Source of the DNA: Herbaspirillum sp. Sphag64
Lineage (GTDB): Bacteria > Pseudomonadota > Gammaproteobacteria > Burkholderiales > Burkholderiaceae_D
NCBI RefSeq assembly: GCF_014192645.1
Contig: NZ_JACHYE010000016.1
Span: 23,830-87,829, forward strand
Direction of reading: 5' to 3'
Length of the DNA stretch: 64,000 nt
Part shown: positions 19,259 to 28,360 of the stretch, in pieces
How positions within the stretch are numbered: the stretch's first letter is position 1
Layout: every line of letters starts with the position of its first letter
The notes under the pieces: generated by a model
The model's database searches: none
What the model was told of the DNA's origin: nothing
Seen by the model: only the letters and a program-made list of their open reading frames with translations
Position numbers and translations under genes: made by a program

Positions 19259-19506
19259 GCCAGATCCTCCGGACGCTCAGCTACCAGCGGCTTGAGCATG
19301 TCGCCATCAAGCACCTTGACCTGGACGTCGACCTTGTCCAGCTGCACTGAGCAGAACTTGACCAGTTCGGCACCACGCTTGTAGGCCTCAACCGAGGCTT
19401 CCAATGGCAACTCACCGGCTTCCATCTGGATTACCAGTTGTTCCAGCTCTTGCATCGCCTCTTCGAACGAGGCTGGCTGACTGGCTTTGACAGGATTCTT
19501 GGGCAT
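19255..19506 (-). CDS. xseB: Exodeoxyribonuclease VII small subunit
   Basis: Small helical subunit of exonuclease VII, which degrades single-stranded DNA together with XseA encoded elsewhere. The 83 residues show the family pattern SFEEAMQELEQLVIQMEAGELPLEASVEAYKRG split over two helices. It is the first gene of xseB-ispA on the minus strand and overlaps ispA by 4 bp, an arrangement conserved in proteobacteria. Confidence 0.95.
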   Translation of the reverse strand: MPKNPVKASQPASFEEAMQELEQLVIQMEAGELPLEASVEAYKRGAELVKFCSVQLDKVDVQVKVLDGDMLKPLVAERPEDLA

Positions 19507-19633
19507 AGTGATTATTTCTGAATATAGCCCGTTATTTTAGAACAAAGCGCGCCACAGTTGGCCGCAATAGGGCCTCAAAGCACTGGCAAAGGGTAGATTG
19601 ATCCACGCAAACCGCCCGCAAGAAGACTATTTG

Positions 19634-19642
19634 TGGCATAAT
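19634..19642 (+). promoter_or_regulatory. Extended -10 promoter candidate for the Rieske oxygenase gene
   Basis: TGGCATAAT is an extended -10 (TG-n-CATAAT), about 100 bp upstream of the chosen start at 19742. No good -35 is seen, which is usual for extended -10 promoters. The remaining sequence between xseB and this gene shows nothing else firm. Confidence 0.35.
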
Positions 19643-19741
19643 TTGACGTTCTGTCCAAAATTTCCTCTTCATATTATTTGAACATAGGTTTTTGCGGATT
19701 CTTTCTCTCTTAGGTTGGTGCAAATTAATTTGGGGGCGGGG

Positions 19742-20842
19742 ATGTCCGATCTTGCTACTTTTGCCAAACTGGCGCGCTCTAACGCGCAACTTCCAGTAAA
19801 CGTCTATTTTGACGAAGCGCTTTGCAAGCGCGAATTCCACCAATTATTCCAACATGGCCCACGTTATGTCGGTCATGAATTGATGGTTCCCAATGTCGGC
19901 GACTATGCAACGCTGCCATGGGAAAACGAAGGCCGTATGCTGGTGCGCAATGCGCAGGGCATCGAGTTGCTTTCTAACGTCTGTCGTCATCGTCAAGCCA
20001 AAATGCTCGACGGGCGTGGTAATGCGCGCAATATTGTGTGCCCGTTGCATCGCTGGACCTACGACCTCAAAGGCGAACTGGTCGGTGCGCCGCATTTTGG
20101 CGAAACGCCCTGCATGAACCTGTCCAAGACTGAATTGCAGCGCTGGAATGGCTTGCTGTTTGAACAAAACGGTGTCGATGTTGCTGCGCAACTGAAACAG
20201 CTTGGCGTGACCAGGGAACTGGATTTTTCTGGCTATCTGTTCGATCACGTGGAAGTGCACGAGTGTAATTACAACTGGAAGACTTTCATTGAAGTCTATC
20301 TGGAGGATTATCATGTCGAGCCTTTCCATCCCGGCCTAGGCAGCTTTGTCAGCTGCGACGACCTGCGCTGGGAGTTTGGCGCCAATTACAGCGTGCAAAC
20401 TGTAGGGGTCAATCATGGCCTGGCCAAGTCTGGCTCACCGGCCTACAAGAAATGGCAGGAGCAGGTATTGCGCATGGGCAATGGCAAGCCGCCCGCATTC
20501 GGCGCCATCTGGCTCACGCTGTATCCCAACATCATGGTGGAGTGGTATCCACATGTGCTGGTGGTATCGACCTTGTGGCCCAATGGTCCACAAAAGACGA
20601 CCAATGTGGTCGAATTCTATTATCCGGAAGAGATCGCGCTTTTTGAACGCGAACTGGTCGAAGCCGAGCGGGCTGCCTATATGGAAACCTGCATCGAAGA
20701 TGACGAGATCGCCTTGCGCATGGATGCCGGACGCCGCATTCTGATGGACCGCGGCACCAGCGAAGTCGGCCCCTATCAATCACCAATGGAAGACGGTATG
20801 CAACATTTCCATGAATGGTATCGATCGCAGATTGCGCTGTGA
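19742..20842 (+). CDS. Rieske non-heme iron oxygenase, alpha-subunit type
   Basis: A 366-residue protein with a Rieske [2Fe-2S] domain (Cys81-x-His83 and Cys100-x2-His103, in NVCRHRQAKML and VCPLHRWTYD) followed by the catalytic domain with the mononuclear iron motif LEDYHVEPFHPGL. The layout is that of ring-hydroxylating dioxygenase or choline-monooxygenase large subunits. No beta subunit, ferredoxin or reductase gene lies beside it, so the substrate and redox partner are unknown. The start at 19742 follows a G-rich run (GGGGCGGGG); a GTG at 19715 is an upstream alternative. A strong terminator follows at 20894-20930. Confidence 0.87.
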   Translation: MSDLATFAKLARSNAQLPVNVYFDEALCKREFHQLFQHGPRYVGHELMVPNVGDYATLPWENEGRMLVRNAQGIELLSNVCRHRQAKMLDGRGNARNIVCPLHRWTYDLKGELVGAPHFGETPCMNLSKTELQRWNGLLFEQNGVDVAAQLKQLGVTRELDFSGYLFDHVEVHECNYNWKTFIEVYLEDYHVEPFHPGLGSFVSCDDLRWEFGANYSVQTVGVNHGLAKSGSPAYKKWQEQVLRMGNGKPPAFGAIWLTLYPNIMVEWYPHVLVVSTLWPNGPQKTTNVVEFYYPEEIALFERELVEAERAAYMETCIEDDEIALRMDAGRRILMDRGTSEVGPYQSPMEDGMQHFHEWYRSQIAL

Positions 20843-20893
20843 TGCAACAAAAAACCCATGTATGCGCATGTTGTCGATAACATGAATCGCGAG

Positions 20894-20930
20894 CAGGCAG
20901 TGCCTCCCACCGGAAGCACTGCCTGTTTTT
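20894..20930 (+). terminator. Intrinsic terminator after the Rieske oxygenase gene
   Basis: Ten-bp stem CAGGCAGTGC / GCACTGCCTG followed by a T run. It separates the oxygenase gene from the exporter gene downstream. Confidence 0.85.
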
Positions 20931-20957
20931 TTGTCCAGCCCACCCATTTCATTCGCC

Positions 20958-21935
20958 ATGCAATCGCTCTGGATGCTCGTTGCCTCACTGCTGTTTTCCA
21001 TCATGGGCGTATGCGTCAAACTCAGCGCCAGCCATTTCTCCACTTCCGAAGTCGTTCTCTGCCGGGGATTGGTCGGCGTCATTTTCATCATCGGCCTTAT
21101 CAAAATCCGTGGCGGCACATTGCGTACAGCCTTCCCGCGCGATCATCTGATCCGCGGTGGCATTGGCGTCATTTCTCTCTGGATGTGGTTTTATTCATTT
21201 CGACTACTGCCAGTGGCGACTGCGACGACACTGAACTACATGTCCTCGATCTGGATGGCGGCGATTCTGTTTTGTGCTGCATGGTGGCAAGGAAAGAAAC
21301 GCTTCGAATGGGGTCTGGCAGCGGCCGTCATCTTTAGCTTTATCGGCGTGGCGCTATTGCTGCGCCCCTCCATTGATGCCAGCCAGATTGCGGGCGGCAT
21401 TGTCGCACTGGTGTCCGGCGTGCTGTCTGCCATCGTTTATCTGCAAGTGCGCAAGCTCGGGTTGCTTGGTGAGCCTGAATATCGTGTGGTCTTCTATTTC
21501 TCGCTGACGGGTTTTCTGGCGGGCCTGGGTGGCTGCCTGAGCAGCGGTGAAATACCTTTCTATCACCCGGTTTCGGCACAAGGTCTGGCTCTAGTCATCA
21601 CCATCGGGCTAACGGCAACGCTCGCACAAATCGCAATGACGCGCGCCTACCGGCTTGGTAATACGCTGGTAACCGCCAATCTGCAATACAGCGGCATTGT
21701 CTTCTCCAGTCTGCTGGGGCTGGTCATCTGGCACGACGCATTAGGCTGGATGGGCTGGACTGGCCTGGCCATCATCTTGCTCAGTGGCGTTGCATCCACT
21801 TTCTATCATCAGGCAACTGAATCCGCGTTACAGCCGGCCAATGATCCAATACCGCCGAGCGAGTCACAAAAACTATCCGATTCCCATCCCGCCACCATCG
21901 ATCTTGAGGAGAACCCATGGCCTATACAACGCTGA
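20958..21935 (+). CDS. DMT superfamily transporter with two EamA domains
   Basis: Inner-membrane protein of 325 residues with about ten predicted helices arranged as two EamA repeats (first from SLWMLVASLLFSIMGV, second from IAGGIVALVSGVLSAIVYLQ). The family exports amino acids, purines or other metabolites, and the substrate here is unknown. The frame is open to a TTG at 20931, inside the preceding terminator's T run, so the ATG at 20958 is preferred. The 3' end overlaps the sulfurtransferase start by 19 bp, so the two are cotranscribed. The C-terminal 40 residues are hydrophilic. Confidence 0.87.
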   Translation: MQSLWMLVASLLFSIMGVCVKLSASHFSTSEVVLCRGLVGVIFIIGLIKIRGGTLRTAFPRDHLIRGGIGVISLWMWFYSFRLLPVATATTLNYMSSIWMAAILFCAAWWQGKKRFEWGLAAAVIFSFIGVALLLRPSIDASQIAGGIVALVSGVLSAIVYLQVRKLGLLGEPEYRVVFYFSLTGFLAGLGGCLSSGEIPFYHPVSAQGLALVITIGLTATLAQIAMTRAYRLGNTLVTANLQYSGIVFSSLLGLVIWHDALGWMGWTGLAIILLSGVASTFYHQATESALQPANDPIPPSESQKLSDSHPATIDLEENPWPIQR

Positions 21936-22777
21936 TATCTGCGGCAGAACTGGCAACCCACAGCAATGATTCCCGCTTTGTGATCGTTGATTGTCGCCAC
22001 GATTTGCTCAACCCGGACGTCGGACCTGCAGCATATAGCGCAGGCCACATTGCCGGCGCCCGCTTTGCCCACCTGGACAAGCTGCTCTCCGGGACAAAAA
22101 TCGGTATCGATGGCCAATTCAAGGGTCGCCATCCGTTGCCGCAACGCCAGGACTTTATCGCCGCCATGCAATCTCTTGGGATCAATAACGATACTCAGGT
22201 GATTGCCTATGATGCCGTCGACGGCAGATACGCGGCGCGCTTGTGGTGGCTGCTGCGCTGGGTCGGTCATGCGCAGATCGCGGTTCTCGACGGTGGCCTG
22301 CAGGCCTGGCAGACACACGGAGGTGCGATCGACACCAGCATCCCCGAAGTGGCTACCGGCAATCTGGAAGCGCATCCACCACTGGTTGAGTCGGTTGATG
22401 CGGCGATTGTGCTGAATAACATCAGCGAGAAGAAAATGACGCTGGTTGATGCCCGCTCTGCAGATCGCTATCGCGGCGAGAATGAAACGATTGATCCGGT
22501 TGGCGGGCATATCCCCGGTGCCAAAAACCGATTCTTCCTGGACAATCTGGAAAGCGATGGCCGCTTCAAGCCGGCTGCCGCATTACGCTCCGAATGGAAT
22601 ACCCTGCTGGAGCATCCGCAACAGGCCATCATGCAGTGCGGCTCAGGCGTTACGGCTTGCCATAATCTGCTGGCATTGGAGATTGCCGGCTTGTCAGGAG
22701 CAAAACTGTACCCCGGATCCTGGAGTGAGTGGTGCGCAGAACCTTCACGTCCTGTCGCAACTGGTCCCCTGCCCTGA
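21917..22777 (+). CDS. sseA: Thiosulfate/3-mercaptopyruvate sulfurtransferase (two rhodanese domains)
   Basis: Cytoplasmic sulfurtransferase of 286 residues with tandem rhodanese domains: an inactive N-terminal one (about 1-135) and a catalytic C-terminal one ending near LYPGSWSEW. The active-site loop reads CGSGVTAC, the form typical of 3-mercaptopyruvate sulfurtransferases. GAGGAG stands 5 bp ahead of the ATG. It overlaps the exporter gene by 19 bp, and its last 33 bp overlap the 3' end of the convergent chemotaxis-type kinase gene. Confidence 0.92.
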   Translation: MAYTTLISAAELATHSNDSRFVIVDCRHDLLNPDVGPAAYSAGHIAGARFAHLDKLLSGTKIGIDGQFKGRHPLPQRQDFIAAMQSLGINNDTQVIAYDAVDGRYAARLWWLLRWVGHAQIAVLDGGLQAWQTHGGAIDTSIPEVATGNLEAHPPLVESVDAAIVLNNISEKKMTLVDARSADRYRGENETIDPVGGHIPGAKNRFFLDNLESDGRFKPAAALRSEWNTLLEHPQQAIMQCGSGVTACHNLLALEIAGLSGAKLYPGSWSEWCAEPSRPVATGPLP

Positions 22778-24883
22778 TCCAGATACTTGCGAGATGAGTT
22801 GAACGGGATCGACGATGAACGTCACCGTGCCATCTGCCAACAAGGTAGTACCTGTAAAACCAAGGCATTGCCGCCATGGTAGATGGCATTTTCTGACGAC
22901 AATTTCATGGCACGCCACAATGTGCTCGACGACAATGGCACGCGAGACTGGTGTGTCCCTGAGCACGAGAATATTCATCTCCCCCTTGGGTAGGGACGAC
23001 GATACATCAAGGAGTGTCGACAAACTGTGCAACTCCAGAGTGGAATCACGCCAAAGCAGGCTACCACGCTGCAGCAAGCGCTCCCGATCTTCCTCCGCCA
23101 CCGGTAGTATTTGCTCAACCAGGGCAACATCAATGGCGTAGGACTGTCCTGCCAGCTGTATTAGCAGCACCGAGGCAAGCGCAGCAGATTGAGGCAGGCG
23201 CATACAGAAAGTAGTACCCACTCCGCAGCTGCTTGCGACACTAATCTCGCCATCAAGAGCACGTACCTCGGTGCGCACAACATCAAGGCCAACACCACGA
23301 CCAGCCAAGACCGTCGGCTCTGCACTAGTAGAAAAGCCAGGATGAAAGATCAGTTCAGCAAGTGCCTCTGACGACATGCGCTGCGCTTGGTCGAACCAGC
23401 CTTTTTCGATGGAAACTGCACGGATACGCTCCAAGTCCAAGCCGCGCCCATCGTCAGACAGAGTAATTCTGAGCTCACAGCCGTACTGTTGAATATCGAG
23501 ATGCAACTGCCCAATCAATGGTTTACCCCGTGTAGATCGCTGATGGCATGACTCAATACCGTGTACTGCCGCATTGCGCAACAGGTGCTCCAGCGGTGCT
23601 ACCAACTGTTCCAGCAGACCGCGCTCGACAGCCGTCGCTCCTCCAGAAAGGTGAAGTACCAGCGGCTTGCCGGTTGCCCGCGCCAGATGCTGAACAAGTT
23701 GCTGTAATCGCGACTCTATCTCGACGAAACACACCATGCCAGACAACACCAACTCACGCTCCAGTTGATGAACCAAACCAGCCTGGGTCGTTAGATTCTG
23801 CTCAATTTGCCTTGCCGAATTGAGCAGCTTGCAACGCAGACTCCGCAAGGATTCAACAGATTGCTTGTGCACCAGACACATGCTTTGATCGCGGCGCCCG
23901 GCTGAGCTATCCCGTGCATGATCACCGGATACGGGCAGACCAAGACCTGATGGCGGGCTTCCGGCTTCCAATAACAATGAAAGTACGGAAACTTCTTTTA
24001 CCAGAGTTTGCAAGTAAGACTGAAACGCCGCAATTCCTTGCCCCATTAAATGCTGCGAAGTCGGAAAACACGCAGTCAACTCAAGCATTTTTTTCGTCAG
24101 ACTAGTATCTCGCTTGCCGCTTTGCCGACCCGACGTCGATGTGACTGTCGAATTTGCTTGCTCCCAAGTGAGCGGCAGCGCCACAGAGAGTGCCTCGATC
24201 AGTCGGCGTGTGAAATCATGACGTACTGCGATTTCCGAGACTATCTCCGATGCCGCCATGCCCAGACTTCGCATCTCAGCAATCTGCGCTTCTACATCAT
24301 GCAGATGATGCGCCAACATCAGCGCATCCGCCATCCCGGCACTACCCTTCAAGGTATGCATTGCGCGCAAATGACTATGCAGCATGTCGGAGTTGTCCGG
24401 CTGCTGATGCAGTTGCACCAGCGTAGCTGCCAGTTGCGATAACAATTCTCCTGCCTCCCTCAGGAAAATGTCTTGCAGCATACAATCCGGCGTATTTTCA
24501 GCCTGTGTCAGATGAAAGCGCTCCTGTTGCTTCTCAAACCAGAGACGTAGATCGCGCTCGATTCTGGTCACAATGGGTAGCGGATTTTGCATTCCCTGAT
24601 TGTTTTCGGTCGCCGAGTGGTGCAACCAGTGCTGCAACATGGCAACTTCAGCGCTGCTGCAATGCAGCTGCAACGATGCGCAAACCTCTTCGAATACTTG
24701 TAGCTGGCGGAGCAAGCGTTGCAGTGATGCTGGATTGCGGAAGCTGTGATGAAGATGCACGGCCACCATGCTGATATCGTCAATGAAACATTGCAACTCA
24801 ATCTGGAAGACGCTCCACTGCCGCGCCTGCGGATACGACTTGCCCTGTCCTGATGGCAATTCGATATGCGGCCGGCTCTTCAT
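22745..24883 (-). CDS. Shortened ChpA/PilL-type chemosensory histidine kinase
   Basis: CheA-family kinase of 712 residues. Order of parts: a weakly conserved N-terminal helical region (1-130), one HPt domain (about 133-230) with phospho-acceptor His176 in MHTLKGSAGM, a variable linker, an HATPase domain with N box HLLRNAAVHGIE (433-444), G1 DDGRGLD, F-type FHPGFST (513-519) and G2 GRGVGLD (528-534), and a CheW-like domain (about 570-700). The wording is closest to ChpA/PilL of type IV pilus chemosensory systems, but those are usually much longer, with several HPt domains and a C-terminal receiver; here the protein stops after the CheW-like part. pilG, pilH, pilI and pilJ are not present beside it. 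All catalytic motifs are intact, so it may be functional. Confidence 0.85.
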   Translation of the reverse strand: MKSRPHIELPSGQGKSYPQARQWSVFQIELQCFIDDISMVAVHLHHSFRNPASLQRLLRQLQVFEEVCASLQLHCSSAEVAMLQHWLHHSATENNQGMQNPLPIVTRIERDLRLWFEKQQERFHLTQAENTPDCMLQDIFLREAGELLSQLAATLVQLHQQPDNSDMLHSHLRAMHTLKGSAGMADALMLAHHLHDVEAQIAEMRSLGMAASEIVSEIAVRHDFTRRLIEALSVALPLTWEQANSTVTSTSGRQSGKRDTSLTKKMLELTACFPTSQHLMGQGIAAFQSYLQTLVKEVSVLSLLLEAGSPPSGLGLPVSGDHARDSSAGRRDQSMCLVHKQSVESLRSLRCKLLNSARQIEQNLTTQAGLVHQLERELVLSGMVCFVEIESRLQQLVQHLARATGKPLVLHLSGGATAVERGLLEQLVAPLEHLLRNAAVHGIESCHQRSTRGKPLIGQLHLDIQQYGCELRITLSDDGRGLDLERIRAVSIEKGWFDQAQRMSSEALAELIFHPGFSTSAEPTVLAGRGVGLDVVRTEVRALDGEISVASSCGVGTTFCMRLPQSAALASVLLIQLAGQSYAIDVALVEQILPVAEEDRERLLQRGSLLWRDSTLELHSLSTLLDVSSSLPKGEMNILVLRDTPVSRAIVVEHIVACHEIVVRKCHLPWRQCLGFTGTTLLADGTVTFIVDPVQLISQVSGSGQGTSCDRT

Positions 24884-25328
24884 GCAACAGCCCTACGCAT
24901 GATTGCTGTAGATGCAGGAATGTCAGGTCGCGGTAGCGATTGTTGTAGATGTCTTGGAGAGTGCACGACGAGTTATTGTTGAACAAAACTCGTATTGGAG
25001 TCCGAGGGCAAGCCGGCAGTTGCTTGCAGCAATGCCAAAAAACGCATATCGCGTACTAGTCTTAGCGCAGCTAGCGTGGAGGAAAACGAGGGTTGGATTG
25101 CACTGAAGAACAACAGAAACTTGCTGTTTTGCACTACCGCGATGTCACCAAGCTCACAAACATGAGAGCAGAGTTCTGATGAGTGGCAGCCCTCCCAAAT
25201 TACAGGAGGGCAAAAGTGCAACACCGACCACCAGAATTGCTAGTAGCCGCCAGCGCGTGCCGGGTACTGCGGTATTAACGCGTCGATAACAACTGATGAA
25301 CAGTTGAAATCAAATTGATCAACGCTAT
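24884..25328. other. Gene-poor stretch upstream of the ChpA-like gene
   Basis: About 445 bp between rubredoxin and the ChpA-like kinase. Related Burkholderiales carry pilG, pilH, pilI and pilJ at this position. I see only short minus-strand frames (about 24973-25224 and 24798-24986) without recognisable PilG/H/I/J or CheY/CheW/MCP residues, and a 7-bp hairpin (GCCCTCC / GGAGGGC, 25189-25211) without a T run. It may be decayed sequence. Confidence 0.5.
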
Positions 25329-25514
25329 TTAGATGGTAACCATCTCAAAATCTTCCTTGCGCGCGCCACATTCCGGACAGGTCCAGTTCATTGGCACATC
25401 ATCCCAGCGGGTACCTGCTGGAATACCTTCATCCGGCAAGCCATCCTTTTCGTCATAAACCCAACCACAGATCAGGCACATCCAGGTCTTGTAATCTTGT
25501 TTGCTATCGCTCAC
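25329..25514 (-). CDS. Rubredoxin
   Basis: Small electron carrier of 61 residues with one iron held by four cysteines: Cys13 and Cys16 (CLICGWVYDE) and Cys46 and Cys49 (WTCPECGARK). The aromatic core (Tyr, Trp, Phe) of rubredoxins is present. It is divergent from the ThiD-like kinase gene with a 62-bp gap. In related Burkholderiales this gene opens the pilGHIJ-chpA cluster, which appears largely missing here. Confidence 0.96.
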   Translation of the reverse strand: MSDSKQDYKTWMCLICGWVYDEKDGLPDEGIPAGTRWDDVPMNWTCPECGARKEDFEMVTI

Positions 25515-25576
25515 GGCTGACTATCCCTCAATTCAATCAAGTAGAATGGTAAGCCAGCTATTCTAATCTACTCGAC

Positions 25577-26401
25577 GTGCAAAACCAAACTCCCCCCCTC
25601 ATCTTGACCTTCGGCGCTGCGGACCCTGTCGGAGCAACAGGCGTTCAGGCTGACCTGGCCACATTTGCCGCCATGGGCTGTCATGGCTTGTCCATCATCA
25701 CTTCCATTCTGGTCAGTGATACCGCGCGCATCGAAGACGTGCAAATCATTGATGTCGACTGGATGGCTGATCAGGCACGCGTGATTCTTGAAGATATGCC
25801 AGTAGCAGCCTTTAAGGTTGGTGTCGTGGGCAGCATCGAAAATGTCTCTGCGATTGCCGAAATCGTGTCAGATTATCCAGACATCCCGCTGATTCTTGAT
25901 CCTTTCATTACCGCCATGCCGAATCAGGAAGGTGACGACGATGATAATTTGATCGCCGTACGTGAGCTGCTGATACCTCAGACCACGCTGATGCTGGCTT
26001 CGGCAGTAGAACTTAACCGGCTCGCAGAAACCTGGCGTGAGCCTGTGCTGGCGGACACCCTCCAGCTGGACGCCATGCGCATCATTGAGATGGGATGCGA
26101 ATATCTGTTTGTTACTGGCACCCCGGCCGACGGGCATGAAGTCGCCAACAGCCTGTTCAATGAATCCGGCCTGTTGCGGCGCGATGCCTGGCAACGTCTG
26201 CCGGGCTCATTTACCGGCGCAGGCACAACCCTCTCGGCGGCTATTTGCGCCATGCTCGCCAATGGCCTTGAAATTCCAGAAGCAGTATCCGAGGCACAAG
26301 AGTTTACGCTGGCGGCACTGGCTCATGCGCAACGCCTAGGCATGGGCAAGCTCATTCCTGACCGCTATTTCTGGGCACGCGAAAACGACGAACCCAATTA
26401 A
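25577..26401 (+). CDS. ThiD-like hydroxymethylpyrimidine kinase family protein
   Basis: Ribokinase-fold protein of 274 residues, GTG start. It resembles HMP/HMP-phosphate kinases of thiamine synthesis: an N-terminal substrate loop (TFGAADPVGATGVQADLAT, equivalent to the usual GSDSGGGAGIQADLKT), ILDPFITAM, and the anion-hole region LPGSFTGAGTTLSAAICAML. In canonical ThiD the latter reads GTGCTLSAA with a catalytic cysteine; here Thr replaces it. The Gly-rich N-terminal loop also departs from consensus. The protein may phosphorylate another substrate or be a low-activity paralogue. It stands upstream of hemL, 80 bp away, and divergent from rubredoxin. Confidence 0.8.
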   Translation: MQNQTPPLILTFGAADPVGATGVQADLATFAAMGCHGLSIITSILVSDTARIEDVQIIDVDWMADQARVILEDMPVAAFKVGVVGSIENVSAIAEIVSDYPDIPLILDPFITAMPNQEGDDDDNLIAVRELLIPQTTLMLASAVELNRLAETWREPVLADTLQLDAMRIIEMGCEYLFVTGTPADGHEVANSLFNESGLLRRDAWQRLPGSFTGAGTTLSAAICAMLANGLEIPEAVSEAQEFTLAALAHAQRLGMGKLIPDRYFWARENDEPN

Positions 26402-26483
26402 GTAGCTAAGTAGCCGCTATCGCCATCCTTATCATCATCATTGCCGTTATAGCGCTCCTTTCAACAACACTGTTCTTACCTTC

Positions 26484-27791
26484 ATGACTGCACAACACTC
26501 TGACCAATCCGCGCCCTCCAATGACTCCTTGTTTGCCCGTGCGCAACGGACGACACCTGGTGGCGTCAACTCGCCGGTCCGCGCCTTTCGCTCCGTTGGC
26601 GGCACACCGCGCTTCATTACCCGTGCTCAAGGCCCTTATTTCTGGGACGCAGAAGAGCGTCGCTACATCGACTACATCGGCTCCTGGGGCCCAGCGATTG
26701 TCGGCCACGCGCATCCCAAGGTAGTCCACGCAGTACAGGAAGCGGCTACCCGCGGTCTGAGCTTTGGTGCACCGACCGAAGGCGAAATCGAGATGGCAGA
26801 AGAAATCTGCAAACTGGTGCCATCCATTGAACAGGTGCGACTGGTATCAAGCGGTACGGAAGCAACCATGAGCGCACTGCGGTTAGCGCGGGGAGCGACC
26901 AAACGAGACAAGATTGTAAAGTTTGAAGGCTGCTACCACGGCCACGCAGATTCGTTGCTGGTGAAGGCTGGCAGTGGCCTGCTGACCTTTGGCAACCCAA
27001 CCTCGTCCGGCGTCCCCGAGGATTTCGTCAAACATACCTTGGTACTGGATTACAACAATACGCAGCAGCTGGAAGAGGCGTTCAAGGCTGCGGGACATGA
27101 AATTGCCTGCGTCATCGTTGAACCTGTGGCCGGCAATATGAATCTGGTGCGCGCAACGCCAGAGTTCTTGCAGACCATGCGCCGACTCTGTACCGAATAC
27201 GGCACAATCCTGATTTTTGATGAAGTCATGTCCGGTTTCCGGGTGGCACTCGGTGGTGCTCAGTCTTTGTATGGCATCATTCCCGACCTCACCGCACTGG
27301 GCAAAGTCATTGGTGGCGGCTTGCCAGTGGCAGCCTTCGGTGGACGCGCAGACATCATGAAACATCTTGCACCACTTGGCGGGGTTTACCAGGCAGGGAC
27401 GCTTTCAGGCAATCCTATTGCCGTTGCGGCTGGATTGACCACCTTGAAACTGATTCAAGAGCCCAATTTCTATACAAACTTAAGCGAACAAACCGCAAAA
27501 CTGGTTGCTGGACTGCGCGCAGCGGCCAGCGCAGCGAACATGACATTTGCTGCCGACAGCCTGGGCGGCATGTTTGGCTTGTATTTCGCCCCAATTGTTC
27601 CAGACAGCTATGCCGAAGTCATGCAAGCAGACAAAGACTGCTTCAATCGTTTTTTCCATGCAATGCTGAGCAACGGCGTCTACCTGGCACCGTCGGCATT
27701 TGAGGCAGGCTTTGTCTCTGCACAACATGATGACAACGTGATTGCAGAAACGCTCGAGGTAGCGAAGAAGGCCTTTGCCACCATTGCTTGA
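26484..27791 (+). CDS. hemL: Glutamate-1-semialdehyde 2,1-aminomutase
   Basis: PLP enzyme of the C5 heme pathway converting glutamate-1-semialdehyde to 5-aminolevulinate. The 435 residues are full length, with [11 protein letters not shown] at the N-terminus, [35 protein letters not shown] and the PLP-lysine in [16 protein letters not shown]. It lies downstream of the ThiD-like gene on the same strand and ends at a strong bidirectional terminator shared with erpA. Confidence 0.97.
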   Translation: MTAQHSDQSAPSNDSLFARAQRTTPGGVNSPVRAFRSVGGTPRFITRAQGPYFWDAEERRYIDYIGSWGPAIVGHAHPKVVHAVQEAATRGLSFGAPTEGEIEMAEEICKLVPSIEQVRLVSSGTEATMSALRLARGATKRDKIVKFEGCYHGHADSLLVKAGSGLLTFGNPTSSGVPEDFVKHTLVLDYNNTQQLEEAFKAAGHEIACVIVEPVAGNMNLVRATPEFLQTMRRLCTEYGTILIFDEVMSGFRVALGGAQSLYGIIPDLTALGKVIGGGLPVAAFGGRADIMKHLAPLGGVYQAGTLSGNPIAVAAGLTTLKLIQEPNFYTNLSEQTAKLVAGLRAAASAANMTFAADSLGGMFGLYFAPIVPDSYAEVMQADKDCFNRFFHAMLSNGVYLAPSAFEAGFVSAQHDDNVIAETLEVAKKAFATIA

Positions 27792-27888
27792 GAAGACCCG
27801 TCACGCAGTTGCCGGTTTCGCGGCGACTGCAAACTGTATGGGGTGGCGCTTAACTATACTGCGTGTATTGAAAAATGTATTAGTCAAT

Positions 27889-27917
27889 AAAAAAGGACGC
27901 TAAAGCGTCCTTTTTTA
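27889..27917. terminator. Bidirectional terminator between hemL and erpA
   Basis: Stem AAAGGACGC / GCGTCCTTT with a four-base TAAA loop, flanked by A and T runs, between the convergent genes hemL and erpA. Confidence 0.88.
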
Positions 27918-27940
27918 TTGGGCAGACTATACGGATCGGG

Positions 27941-28306
27941 TCAAACTGAAAAAGAAGAACCGCAGCCACATGTCGTAGTCGCATTAGGATTCTTGATGAC
28001 GAACTGTGCGCCTTCGAGGTCATCTTTATAATCAATCTCAGCACCAACCAGATACTGATAACTCATCGAGTCGATCAACAAATGCACACCATTTTTAGTC
28101 ATGGTCGTGTCGTCTTCGTTGACAATTTCATCGAAGGTAAAACCGTACTGGAAGCCTGAGCAGCCACCGCCTTGAACAAAGACGCGCAGCTTCAGATCAG
28201 GATTACCTTCTTCCTCGATCAGTTGCGCAACTTTTGCAGCTGCGCTGTCAGAAAAATTGATAGGTACGGGAATGGTTGTTTCTTGAATTTCGGCAACGGC
28301 GTTCAT
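27941..28306 (-). CDS. erpA: Iron-sulfur cluster insertion protein ErpA
   Basis: A-type carrier delivering [4Fe-4S] clusters to apoproteins, including isoprenoid-synthesis enzymes. The 121 residues contain the three conserved cysteines in [11 protein letters not shown] and the C-terminal [15 protein letters not shown] precedes the ATG. It lies 54 bp downstream of the bactofilin gene on the same strand and is probably part of the argC-coiled coil-bactofilin-erpA transcription unit. Confidence 0.95.
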   Translation of the reverse strand: MNAVAEIQETTIPVPINFSDSAAAKVAQLIEEEGNPDLKLRVFVQGGGCSGFQYGFTFDEIVNEDDTTMTKNGVHLLIDSMSYQYLVGAEIDYKDDLEGAQFVIKNPNATTTCGCGSSFSV

Positions 28307-28360
28307 TTTGGAGCTCCTGCATCAGCGGACAATGCCCACATTATAAGGGGTCTGGAAAAT

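Noticed and set aside
25189..25211. Hairpin GCCCTCC / GGAGGGC as a terminator or small RNA
   Set aside because: No T run on either side and no clear promoter nearby.
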